NCBI RefSeq assembly: GCF_002723975.1
Contig: NZ_BEWO01000011.1
Location: 52,312-116,311, forward strand
Direction: 5' to 3'
DNA: 64,000 bases
Source: Gluconobacter japonicus
Lineage (GTDB): Bacteria > Pseudomonadota > Alphaproteobacteria > Acetobacterales > Acetobacteraceae
Position 1 is the first letter of the stretch; every line of letters starts with the position of its first letter. Under the pieces are notes generated by a model, which saw only the letters and a program-made list of their open reading frames with translations, made no database searches and was not told the DNA's origin. Both the position numbers and the translations under genes were made by a program. Below are positions 36,666 through 44,618 of the stretch, piece after piece.

Positions 36666-37649
36666 ATGAAAAGCCTGGCTGACATCTATTCCCACCTTCC
36701 CGACGCACCGTCGGAGAAGACGCTTGAACGCGTCGATTACGAAGCGCGTCACTGGAGCAGCCCGATCAAGGGACCTCTCAAGCCGGGAACGGAAGAGCAC
36801 AAGAAGGCTGTCGCGCAGATGTTCCGCGACACGTTTAATCCATACAAGCCATCTGTCATCGACTGGCCGGAACTGGACCCGGAGACGCTGCATCGCATCA
36901 CGTCTCTGCCGATTTGGGACATTGCCGTACAGACTGAGGGTAAGGCCCGTCTGCGGATGGCAGCCTATGCTGCGATGATTGATGACCCGGACATGAAGGA
37001 CGCCTTGTCCCGCAATGCCTGGGAAGAAAACCGGCACAAGGAAGTTCTGAGCAAGCTGGTCGAAGCCTACAAAATTCCGATGGCGCCTGAGCCTCCCTAT
37101 GTGGAGCCTAAGGACACGGAATGGGCCTATCTCGTGACGGGTTTTTCCGAATGTGTAGATAGTTTCTTCGCGTTCGGCCTGTTTGCCTTGGCTGAGCGCG
37201 CTGGTCTGTTTCCGATGGAACTGATTGAGACGTTCGAGCCTGTCATGCAGGAAGAGTGCCGTCACATTCTACTCTTTGCCAACTGGCTGGCCTGGCACCG
37301 TGCGACTATGCCGTTCTGGAAGCGTCCATGGTTCGAATTGCGCGTCATTGGCGTCTGGATCTTCCTAGCCTACGAGCGCATGGGACTAGCCCGTTCCATT
37401 GACGACAATGGCGAGGAGCATACGCAGGACAACAATTTCACGGTAACTGGCGCCAAGGACATGACGAATATCGACATTAAGGTTCCTGAGCTGATGCAGC
37501 TCTGCCTTGATGAGAATGATCGTCGTTTTGCTGGTTACGATCCGCGCCTGCTGCGTCCGACGACAACGCCAGCAATTGCAAAAGTCATTATTAAGGGTGC
37601 TCATCTCTGGGAGCGCCTGCGCGGCGGACGAAAAGCTGTCGCTGAATGA
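36666..37649 (+). CDS. Ferritin-like di-iron protein of unknown function
   Basis: This 327-residue protein contains two carboxylate-histidine iron-binding pairs, AWEENRHKEVL (about residue 120) and MQEECRHILLFANW (about residue 195), the layout of ferritin-like/di-iron carboxylate four-helix bundles. A hydrophobic ELRVIGVWIFLAYERMG segment follows. I do not recognise a named subfamily; a role as a di-iron oxygenase or iron-related enzyme is inference. It follows the ClpP gene and ends before a strong hairpin. The sequence looks intact. Confidence 0.72.
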   Translation: MKSLADIYSHLPDAPSEKTLERVDYEARHWSSPIKGPLKPGTEEHKKAVAQMFRDTFNPYKPSVIDWPELDPETLHRITSLPIWDIAVQTEGKARLRMAAYAAMIDDPDMKDALSRNAWEENRHKEVLSKLVEAYKIPMAPEPPYVEPKDTEWAYLVTGFSECVDSFFAFGLFALAERAGLFPMELIETFEPVMQEECRHILLFANWLAWHRATMPFWKRPWFELRVIGVWIFLAYERMGLARSIDDNGEEHTQDNNFTVTGAKDMTNIDIKVPELMQLCLDENDRRFAGYDPRLLRPTTTPAIAKVIIKGAHLWERLRGGRKAVAE

Positions 37650-37665
37650 TGGGGTAATCAGGATT

Positions 37666-37691
37666 GGGGGAGGCATAATTATGCTTCCCCC
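37666..37691 (+). terminator. Terminator-like hairpin after the ferritin-like gene
   Basis: GGGGGAGGCAT and ATGCTTCCCCC pair (one G-T) around AATT. The stem is strong, but no T-run follows. Confidence 0.5.
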
Positions 37692-37848
37692 GAGAGTTCT
37701 ATAAGCAATGTAGTTCGTTAATATATCATCAAATAATACTTAAAAATTATAAGTTATCGTTGATTCTTGTTGAGGGACATTGTCCTCTTATTGACCTTTT
37801 TTCAAAATAAAGCTTCGTCATGTCCTAGAGGAGGCATGGGAAGATTTT

Positions 37849-38814
37849 ATGAAGAAAAACTCTTCGCACGAGCACGACCTGCAACTCCGGCAGGATCTGG
37901 ACAGGCTTACTCTGATGCTCGATGCCAGTGTGGACTGCATCAAGCTTCTGTCCTGCGATGGAACCCTTCTGCGTATGAACAGATCGGGTTGTGAGGCTTT
38001 AGGCTTGGAGCATGGCAAGACCGCGTTTGGCATGAAATGGCTTGAGTTGCTTCCGCAAGATATTCGAGCCCGTGGGCGACGTGCGCTTTCCCGAGCAAGA
38101 CAAGGATTCAAGGCATCATTTTCTGGCCGGAGCGAACTTCCGGGTCAGAAAACTGTCTATTGGGATAATATTTTAACGCCTGTGATGGGAGCAGATGGTG
38201 CGATCATAGCTATTCTCTGCCTTTCCAGAGACGTAACGCGCCAGAGAGAGGCTGAACGGAAACTGCGTATTGCTTCCGAGAATGATGCCCTGACGGGGCT
38301 TCCTAACAGACGAATGTTCAAGAAACATTCCGCTCTTATGCTGAGGAAAAGGAGCAGAGGAGAAGAAGTCGGTTTGCTGCTTCTGGATGTTGATTACTTC
38401 AAGCAGATCAATGACGCTTTTGGGCACGATGCAGGGGATTTTGTTCTGAAGGCAATCGCAGCGCGCCTGGAATCTGTGCGCCTTCCAACAGAATGTATTG
38501 CCAGATTGGGAGGCGATGAATTCGCCCTTCTGGCACGCAAAACCTCCAATGAACTTGCTTTAGAGCAGATCGGTGCACGAATTCATGCAAGTCTTGAAGA
38601 ACCCGTTCATTATCGAGGCAGGATCTTTCAAATCGGTCTGAGTATTGGTGGAGCGATATCTTCGTCCCGGCTGAAAGAGATCAGCACTCTTTTCAAAGCC
38701 AGTGATACAGCTCTGTATCAGGTAAAATCCTCAGGACGAGGTGGTTTGATAATTTTTAGTGAAAACCCGAGGGAATACGGTTTGGAGAGTTCTGCAGGAG
38801 TTTTGCGCGCTTAA
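37849..38814 (+). CDS. PAS-GGDEF diguanylate cyclase
   Basis: A cytosolic 321-residue enzyme that should make cyclic-di-GMP. Residues about 20-140 form a PAS domain, followed by a GGDEF domain opening DALTGLPNRRMF with an intact RLGGDEFALL active site. An RxxD inhibitory site is not evident five residues before the motif (the stretch reads TECIARL). It has no EAL domain, so it is a pure cyclase. It lies alone between the ferritin-like gene and recA; the 200-base AT-rich gap in front holds its promoter. Confidence 0.92.
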   Translation: MKKNSSHEHDLQLRQDLDRLTLMLDASVDCIKLLSCDGTLLRMNRSGCEALGLEHGKTAFGMKWLELLPQDIRARGRRALSRARQGFKASFSGRSELPGQKTVYWDNILTPVMGADGAIIAILCLSRDVTRQREAERKLRIASENDALTGLPNRRMFKKHSALMLRKRSRGEEVGLLLLDVDYFKQINDAFGHDAGDFVLKAIAARLESVRLPTECIARLGGDEFALLARKTSNELALEQIGARIHASLEEPVHYRGRIFQIGLSIGGAISSSRLKEISTLFKASDTALYQVKSSGRGGLIIFSENPREYGLESSAGVLRA

Positions 38815-38817
38815 CGA

Positions 38818-38849
38818 AAAAAGAGGCTCTTGAGAGAGCCCCTTTCTTT
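38818..38849. terminator. Bidirectional terminator between the diguanylate cyclase gene and recA
   Basis: A 6-bp stem GGCTCT/AGAGCC with a TGAG loop has an A-run on one side and a T-rich run on the other, so it can stop recA (minus strand, TCTTTTTTC follows) and the plus-strand gene. Confidence 0.75.
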
Positions 38850-38856
38850 AAGAAGT

Positions 38857-39891
38857 TCAGTCTTCAGAGGTGTCATCTGCCGCGTCTGGGCCCACCATCA
38901 GGGCGTCAGCCACGACGCCTGCGTCAGCACGGATACGGCGTTCGATTTCACCAGACATCTCCGGGTGCTCCCGGAGGAACTGCTTGGCGTTTTCGCGGCC
39001 CTGTCCAATGCGCTGGCTGTCGAAGGAGAACCATGCGCCGGATTTCTCGACGATATTGGCTTTCACACCGAGATCAAGCAGTTCGCCCATCTTGCTGATG
39101 CCTTCGCCATACATGATGTCGAATTCGACCTGACGGAACGGAGGCGCCATCTTGTTCTTGACGACCTTTACGCGCGTCTGGTTACCGACAACTTCATCCT
39201 TGTCCTTGATAGACCCGATACGGCGAATATCAAGTCGGATGGAAGAGTAGAATTTCAGCGCATTGCCGCCCGTCGTTGTTTCCGGGTTGCCGAACATCAC
39301 GCCGATCTTCATGCGGATCTGATTGAGGAAAATCACCAGTGTGTTCGAGCGCGCCACTGTCCCTGTCAGCTTACGCAGGGCCTGGCTCATGAGGCGGGCA
39401 TGCAGACCAACATGACTGTCGCCCATATCCCCCTCCAGTTCCGCACGGGGAACCAGAGCAGCCACAGAGTCAACAACGAGAACATCTACAGCGCCGGAAC
39501 GAACCAGCGTATCGCAGATTTCAAGGGCTTGCTCACCTGCATCCGGCTGGCTCAGAAGAAGCTCATCAATGTTGACGCCAAGCTTGCGGGCATAGCCGGG
39601 GTCAAGCGCATGTTCGGCGTCAATGAAGGCAACTGTTCCGCCTTTTTTCTGGGCTTCTGCCAGAACATGCAGGGCGAGTGTCGTCTTGCCGGAGCTTTCC
39701 GGACCATAGATTTCGACGATACGCCCACGTGGCATGCCACCAATGCCGAGGGCGATATCAAGCCCCAGAGAACCGGTTGAAATAACGTCGGCCTGCTCTT
39801 TCGGACGCTGGCCCATGCGCATGATGGACCCTTTGCCGAATGCGCGCTCGATCTGGCTGAGTGCGCCCTCAAGCGCCTTGGTCTTGTCCAT
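38857..39891 (-). CDS. recA: Recombinase RecA
   Basis: RecA forms the filament for homologous recombination and activates the SOS response by promoting LexA self-cleavage. The Walker A site [12 protein letters not shown], the [17 protein letters not shown] and [22 protein letters not shown] stretches and the acidic C-terminal tail (DAADDTSED) are conserved. The 344-residue length is typical. A GTTC direct repeat about 100 bases upstream is a candidate SOS site. Confidence 0.98.
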   Translation of the reverse strand: MDKTKALEGALSQIERAFGKGSIMRMGQRPKEQADVISTGSLGLDIALGIGGMPRGRIVEIYGPESSGKTTLALHVLAEAQKKGGTVAFIDAEHALDPGYARKLGVNIDELLLSQPDAGEQALEICDTLVRSGAVDVLVVDSVAALVPRAELEGDMGDSHVGLHARLMSQALRKLTGTVARSNTLVIFLNQIRMKIGVMFGNPETTTGGNALKFYSSIRLDIRRIGSIKDKDEVVGNQTRVKVVKNKMAPPFRQVEFDIMYGEGISKMGELLDLGVKANIVEKSGAWFSFDSQRIGQGRENAKQFLREHPEMSGEIERRIRADAGVVADALMVGPDAADDTSED

Positions 39892-39987
39892 TCAATCCTC
39901 GTAATCGCTCATGGCTGGCAAAGAGGAACACGATAGACCGCGCATTCTTTGCCGCATAGGGCAGATTTCAGTCGGTAAGCGTGTCGT

Positions 39988-40001
39988 GTTCACAAATGTT
40001 C
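39988..40001 (-). promoter_or_regulatory. Possible SOS (LexA) site upstream of recA
   Basis: On the minus strand this reads GAAC-ATTTGT-GAAC, a direct repeat like the alphaproteobacterial LexA box GAAC-N7-GAAC but with a 6-base spacer. It lies about 97 bases before the recA start. The spacing difference keeps confidence low. Confidence 0.35.
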
Positions 40002-40065
40002 TGGTGCTCATATTATGGTTCGTGCCGGTTTCGCCAAGAGGGAAGATGCGGGAAAGGCAAGATTT

Positions 40066-41142
40066 TTATTCGGCCGGGATATTCCGGCTGCCTGGCCTTT
40101 TAAGTTTCCAGACATAGGCAATGATCGCGGCGACCACTTTGAAATGTTCCGCTGGAATCTCGCTTTCAAGAGGAAGAGGAAAGAGCGCACGCGCCAAAGG
40201 CGGGTTAGAGACGACCGGGATACGATGATCCTGCGCCGTCTCCCTGATCCGAGCAGCAAGATCATCCATTCCTTTAGCGACAATTCGGGGTGCGCTGGAT
40301 TTCCCCTTCTCGTAAACGAGCGCTACCGAATAATGGGTGGGGTTGGTTACGACAACTGTTGCGTTTTTGACGGCTTCCATCATGCGCTGTTTGACCCGTC
40401 TGGCTCGAAGGGCCTTGAGTTGCCCCTTGATGTGAGGATCGCCCTCCGTGTTCCGATATTCTTCTTTCAGTTCTTCCCGGCTCATCTTGAGCTTGGCGGT
40501 GTGGCGGAAGCGCATCCAGAAAATATCCCCGCCCGCAATGACAAGTTGTGCCAGAGCCATGCTGATGGCGCCGCTGAAACCCAGATGAGCAATTTTTGTC
40601 AGGATGGCCGCTGTAGTCAGACCCGTCATACTGCGCGCATCGGGAATGATGCCTTTGGCAAGGTGCCAGAGGACTGCCGTAAAAATAAGCAGCTTGATAA
40701 CGGCCTTGAATGTATCCGGCAGAGTACCGCCACCAAGGATGCGTGTCAGACCGGCCATAGGTGAAACACGGGACATCTTAGGGAGGAGTGAGGCGGGATG
40801 AATCAGAAAACCCGTTTGTAAAAAACCTGCCGCCAACGTGAGGGCCGTGACCAGACCAGCGACGGGAAGAGCCAGTTTCAGCCCCGCGACAATGGAATGT
40901 TCTGTAGCGGCCAGAAGACCGTCCTGAACCATGGAAACAGTCCCGGCATTGGCCATCAGGCTCTGCATGCTGCGGACAAAATCCGTCACTAGAAAAGGCA
41001 GAAGTGTAAAAACACCCAGTATTCCGGCCAGCAGGACGATGAAACTCATGGCTTCACGGGAGAGAACAATCTGACCATCGTCCCGGGCTTTCTGAAGCCG
41101 TTGTTGGGACGGGGCTTCTGTTCTGTCTTCTGCCTCTGCCAT
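40066..41142 (-). CDS. flhB: Flagellar export apparatus protein FlhB
   Basis: The 358-residue membrane protein is the substrate-specificity switch of the flagellar type III export gate. It opens AEAEDRTEAPSQQRLQKARDDGQI, has four hydrophobic segments and the self-cleavage site NPTHYSVAL in the cytosolic domain. It starts 3 bp after the fliR stop and is the last gene of the visible flgB-flgC-fliE-fliQ-fliR-flhB unit. Confidence 0.96.
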   Translation of the reverse strand: MAEAEDRTEAPSQQRLQKARDDGQIVLSREAMSFIVLLAGILGVFTLLPFLVTDFVRSMQSLMANAGTVSMVQDGLLAATEHSIVAGLKLALPVAGLVTALTLAAGFLQTGFLIHPASLLPKMSRVSPMAGLTRILGGGTLPDTFKAVIKLLIFTAVLWHLAKGIIPDARSMTGLTTAAILTKIAHLGFSGAISMALAQLVIAGGDIFWMRFRHTAKLKMSREELKEEYRNTEGDPHIKGQLKALRARRVKQRMMEAVKNATVVVTNPTHYSVALVYEKGKSSAPRIVAKGMDDLAARIRETAQDHRIPVVSNPPLARALFPLPLESEIPAEHFKVVAAIIAYVWKLKRPGSRNIPAE

Positions 41143-41145
41143 GGA

Positions 41146-41973
41146 TTACAGACCCGGCAGAGCGCGCAGCACGTCAAAGGCCTGTCCTTGCCAGACGGTC
41201 AGCATGGCCTGCAGCGTCAGTCCAAGAAGGGCAATTCCTCCCAGCATCTGAAGAGGATTAGCGGCATTATAGATTTGTAGAGCAGGAAGAAGGCGCGTCA
41301 TAATGCCAAGCATCATTTCCCAGATCAGGGAAAGGATGAGAAAGGGCGCGCTGAGTTCCAGTCCCAGTGCAAAGGCTTTACCAGTCATTTGGATGACGCT
41401 GTGTGCTGCATCTCCGAGGATTGGCCAATGATCAATGGCAGTCTGGCCCATAAGGGCACCCCCGGGAGGAATGAGGCCATAACTGCCAATCATTGCCCTG
41501 ACCGGGAAGATATAGGCTCCGGTGATCAGAAGCATCAGGGGCGCAAGAAGGTTCATGAATCTGGCCGGAGCTGAACTGCTTGAGCCAAGATCCGGGTCTG
41601 GCTGGAGAACGCTGGAGATACCGATAAACATGGCGATCATCTGGCCTGCGATAGGAAGGGCCATGGTGATGAGCCGGGCCAGCCAGCCGATCAGAACGCC
41701 CGCAAAGAGCTCAACCGCAATCATCCCGCCCAACCCCAAGGGCCCCAGAGCATCAAGCCTGCCCATATCAAGCAGAGGAGCAACGAGAGGCAGGACCAGA
41801 AAGGTCAGCGTCAGGGCAATGCCAGCCCGGACCACCATGGGCAAAGACTGTTCCCCAAGTCCCGGCATGACCATGACCGTCGCTCCCGTGCGGGACAGAA
41901 CGAGCAGGAAAGCGAGGGCCCATTCCGTCAGCGCGGGCCCTGCGAGGTCCGTAGGCAGAAACATGGGAGTCAT
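41146..41973 (-). CDS. fliR: Flagellar export apparatus protein FliR
   Basis: A 275-residue inner-membrane protein with about six hydrophobic helices; FliR is part of the export gate together with FliP, FliQ, FlhA and FlhB. Characteristic features are LPLVAPLLDMGRLDALGPLG, the ELFAGVLIGWLARLI segment and LSAPFLILSLIWEMMLGIM. It overlaps fliQ by 4 bases and precedes flhB directly, as in many alphaproteobacterial flagellar operons. Confidence 0.95.
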   Translation of the reverse strand: MTPMFLPTDLAGPALTEWALAFLLVLSRTGATVMVMPGLGEQSLPMVVRAGIALTLTFLVLPLVAPLLDMGRLDALGPLGLGGMIAVELFAGVLIGWLARLITMALPIAGQMIAMFIGISSVLQPDPDLGSSSSAPARFMNLLAPLMLLITGAYIFPVRAMIGSYGLIPPGGALMGQTAIDHWPILGDAAHSVIQMTGKAFALGLELSAPFLILSLIWEMMLGIMTRLLPALQIYNAANPLQMLGGIALLGLTLQAMLTVWQGQAFDVLRALPGL

Positions 41974-42242
41974 GTTGTGCCGACGAGAATGAGCTGGTCA
42001 AAAAGATGGCGTGTGAATGTAAGGAGCGTTGCTGTCATGAATGACCCTGCCATCATCATGACAGCGCCAATGGCAATGACCTTTGGGACGAAGGACAGTG
42101 TGCTTTCATTGAGCTGCGTAACCGCCTGCACAAGAGAGACCAGCAATCCAACCACAAGAGCCGTGAGCAGGGCGGGGGCACTCAACTTGAGGGCAACGAT
42201 GAACGTCTGCTCAAGAATGGCGCCGAGATCGATCGCCTGCAT
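41970..42242 (-). CDS. fliQ: Flagellar export apparatus protein FliQ
   Basis: The 90-residue protein has two membrane helices (ALLTALVVGLLVSLVQAVTQ and VIAIGAVMMMAGSFMTATLL), the usual size and layout of FliQ in the export gate. It starts 3 bp after fliE and overlaps fliR by 4 bases, so it is part of the same transcript. Confidence 0.95.
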   Translation of the reverse strand: MQAIDLGAILEQTFIVALKLSAPALLTALVVGLLVSLVQAVTQLNESTLSFVPKVIAIGAVMMMAGSFMTATLLTFTRHLFDQLILVGTT

Positions 42243-42245
42243 GGA

Positions 42246-42563
42246 TCAGATCGTCATTTTCATGACGTCCTGATACGCTTGCACCATCCGGTCCCGGATG
42301 ACGGTTGACGTCTGGAGCGCGAGTTGAGCGTTGGAAACGGCTGTGACGATCTGGGTCATGTCTCCGCCACCGTTCAGGCCGACGGCTGACTGGGCTTCAG
42401 CATCATGGCCTGTGGCAATGACGTTCTTGACCGCCTGTGACATGACAGAGCCAAAATCATTGCCGGATGTGCCGTCGGGAACATCGTCCGTCACGCCTGT
42501 CTGGAGGCTGTTCTGCAAACTTTGGGCGTAGGCACTATGGGCCTGGGAAAGGGATGTGATCAT
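42246..42563 (-). CDS. fliE: Flagellar hook-basal body protein FliE
   Basis: FliE joins the MS ring to the proximal rod. The 105-residue protein has the family C-terminal segment AVSNAQLALQTSTVIRDRMV and a Ser/Gly-rich N terminus with a helical centre. It lies 3 bp after flgC in the rod-and-export operon. Confidence 0.92.
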   Translation of the reverse strand: MITSLSQAHSAYAQSLQNSLQTGVTDDVPDGTSGNDFGSVMSQAVKNVIATGHDAEAQSAVGLNGGGDMTQIVTAVSNAQLALQTSTVIRDRMVQAYQDVMKMTI

Positions 42564-42566
42564 GGA

Positions 42567-42974
42567 TTACTTCAGAAGATCGAGCGTGCGCGACAGCATG
42601 GTGCGCGCGCTCTGCATCGTATTGAGGTTGGCTTCGTAGGACCGTTCCGCCTCGCGCATGTCCATCATCTCCACCATGGAATCCACGTTGGAAATCTTGA
42701 CGTAACCCTTTGCATCCGCTGCTGGATGAGACGGGTCATATTTCGTCTGGAAGTCTGACATGTCCTGGCCAATGTCATGGACATCGACTGAGGATACGCC
42801 GGTATCGTCGTCGATATGCTCTGAAAAAGTAATCGTCTTGCGACGATAGGGATCGGCGCCGGGCGTTGAGCCGGTCGTATCCTGATTGGCCAGATTTTCA
42901 GCGACGACACGAAGGCGCTGGGCCTGTGCGTCCATGCCGCTGGCGGAGATGCCAATGGTATTCGAGAGGTTCAT
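42567..42974 (-). CDS. flgC: Flagellar basal-body rod protein FlgC
   Basis: The 135-residue proximal-rod protein has the rod-family N-terminal motif SGMDAQAQRLRVVAENLANQDTTG and a C-terminal helix ending MQSARTMLSRTLDLLK. It is exported through the FlhB/FliPQR gate encoded next door. It is 13 bp after flgB. Confidence 0.95.
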   Translation of the reverse strand: MNLSNTIGISASGMDAQAQRLRVVAENLANQDTTGSTPGADPYRRKTITFSEHIDDDTGVSSVDVHDIGQDMSDFQTKYDPSHPAADAKGYVKISNVDSMVEMMDMREAERSYEANLNTMQSARTMLSRTLDLLK

Positions 42975-42987
42975 GTGTCAGGGCGCC

Positions 42988-43380
42988 TTATTTACCAAGA
43001 ACCGTCTGGAACATGCTCATGTATTTTCCATAGATATTGACCGCGAGGTGCTGCTGGTCGTTGACGTCAGCCACCTGTTCCATCTGCTGGTCGAGGGAAA
43101 CCTGGTTTCCATCCAGCGAACTTTCGGAGTCCACTTCCCGCACGGACGTATCAGAGGTGCTGACCCCGAAATGACCGGGCTGTGTCGCAACGGGCGTGAT
43201 GTCGAACTGGCCCAAAGCCGCCTCGAAGGGAGAGACATCCTTGGGTTTGTAGTCGGGTGTGTCTGCATTGGCGATGTTGCCTGCCAGAACCTGCTGACGG
43301 GCCTGTAGCCAGTTCAGGCGGTCCTGACCCAAGGCAAACAGGTTAGTTCCACTGGTTGAGGTGGTGTCTGTGTTGCGCAT
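42988..43380 (-). CDS. flgB: Flagellar basal-body rod protein FlgB
   Basis: It is the first gene of the rod-and-export operon. The 131-residue product has the rod motif LNWLQARQQVLAGNIANADTPDYKPKDVSPFE and a C-terminal amphipathic helix (NIYGKYMSMFQTVLGK). The ATG at 43380 (opening RNTDTTSTSG) fits the family length; GGGAGG lies a little far upstream. The gap to the divergent fliO gene, about 200 bases, holds both promoters. Confidence 0.93.
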   Translation of the reverse strand: MRNTDTTSTSGTNLFALGQDRLNWLQARQQVLAGNIANADTPDYKPKDVSPFEAALGQFDITPVATQPGHFGVSTSDTSVREVDSESSLDGNQVSLDQQMEQVADVNDQQHLAVNIYGKYMSMFQTVLGK

Positions 43381-43588
43381 TGGTGCAGTTTTCCTCCCTG
43401 CGGTGCCGGATAGCGGCTCGACAGGAGGGATCATGGACGAAACAGCTTAATAAATGGTTGATGGTGGTTCCGATTCTGGAGGATAGGGTGGCTGCGTGAT
43501 GAGAATTTGAGAAAGAATGGCGCGGTATTAGGCGTCTATTAATCTTTGTCCTGCATCATTCCTTTCAAAGTGAAGGAAACCTGATGCC

Positions 43589-43882
43589 ATGACCTTGCAT
43601 GACGGTCTGACTGCCTGCTCAGCGCTAATGTTCGTAATTGTGCTGCTTGTCTGCCTCAAGCCTCTGTTGAAGCTCGTTTCGCCGCAGCGTAGCGGTCAGA
43701 AAGGCGGAACTGCGGCATTGTCGCTGGTTGGACAGATGGCTTTGGATCGGACGCGGCGTCTTTCGGTCGTGCGCTATGGCAATCGTGAAGTTCTGGTTTT
43801 AACAGGCGGGACACAGGACGTTCTGTTGGAATGGCAGAATGAGGGCGCAGCTTTTTCGTCCGCTCTGGAGGATGCCTCGTGA
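43589..43882 (+). CDS. fliO: FliO-like flagellar biosynthesis protein
   Basis: The 97-residue protein has one N-terminal membrane helix (LMFVIVLLVCLKPLLKLV) and a short cytoplasmic part with the FliO-like segment QMALDRTRRLSVVRYGNREVLVL and LTGGTQDVLLEW. FliO helps assemble FliP in the export gate. It overlaps fliP by 4 bases, the classic fliO-fliP order, which supports this call for a poorly conserved family. Confidence 0.78.
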   Translation: MTLHDGLTACSALMFVIVLLVCLKPLLKLVSPQRSGQKGGTAALSLVGQMALDRTRRLSVVRYGNREVLVLTGGTQDVLLEWQNEGAAFSSALEDAS

Positions 43883-44616
43883 AGCGTTGGGTGCTTTTTC
43901 TTGTTTTGGCACTGCCGTGGCTCATTCCTCATCTGGCTCATGCCCAGGCAGTGAGTATTGATCTGGGGCAGTCTGGCGGAGCTGGGACGACCAGCCGTCT
44001 GGTGCAGCTCAGTGCGCTCATCACCGTTCTGTCCCTTGCTCCCAGTCTTCTGGTCATGGTCACGGCTTTTACCCGGATTGTGATTGTGCTGTCCCTGTTG
44101 CGAAGTGCGCTGGGCGCGCAGGGTACGCCGCCGAATACGGTTCTTATCGGATTAGCTCTTTTTCTGACGCTCTTCGTGATGCAGCCGACGCTCCAGAAAT
44201 CCTGGGATACTGGTGTGGCACCAATGATGGCGGGGCAGGTTGGGGAAATGGAAGGACTGAGCAAGGTGGCGCAGCCGTTTCATGACTTCATGGCTGCAAC
44301 GGCACGACCGGCCGATATTTCAACTTTTCTGAATATCGCTCATGAAAAGCCGCCGGAAAAGTTGGTGGATACACCTTGGCGGGTACTGGTTCCGGCCTTC
44401 ATGATCGGCGAATTGCGTCGTGGTTTTGAAATGGGTTTTTTGTTGTATCTGCCATTTCTGGTCATTGACCTCGTCGTTTCGAGTGTTCTGATGAGCCTTG
44501 GCATGATGATGCTCCCCCCCAGTACCGTGTCCCTGCCGTTCAAACTGATCTTTTTCGTGATCGTGGACGGCTGGTCACTTGTGGCGGGGAGTTTGGTGCG
44601 AAGTTTTACCGGGTAA
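43879..44616 (+). CDS. fliP: Flagellar export apparatus protein FliP
   Basis: A signal peptide (ending AHA at about residue 20) and four membrane segments give a 245-residue protein. Family motifs are LSALITVLSLAPSLLVMVTAFTR in the first segment, the RTPPNTVLIGLALFLTLFVM-like region, and FMIGELRRGFEMGFLLYLPF. FliP forms the pore core of the flagellar export gate. It stands after fliO and ends 2 bp from the convergent GGT-like gene. Confidence 0.96.
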   Translation: MKRWVLFLVLALPWLIPHLAHAQAVSIDLGQSGGAGTTSRLVQLSALITVLSLAPSLLVMVTAFTRIVIVLSLLRSALGAQGTPPNTVLIGLALFLTLFVMQPTLQKSWDTGVAPMMAGQVGEMEGLSKVAQPFHDFMAATARPADISTFLNIAHEKPPEKLVDTPWRVLVPAFMIGELRRGFEMGFLLYLPFLVIDLVVSSVLMSLGMMMLPPSTVSLPFKLIFFVIVDGWSLVAGSLVRSFTG

Positions 44617-44618
44617 TG

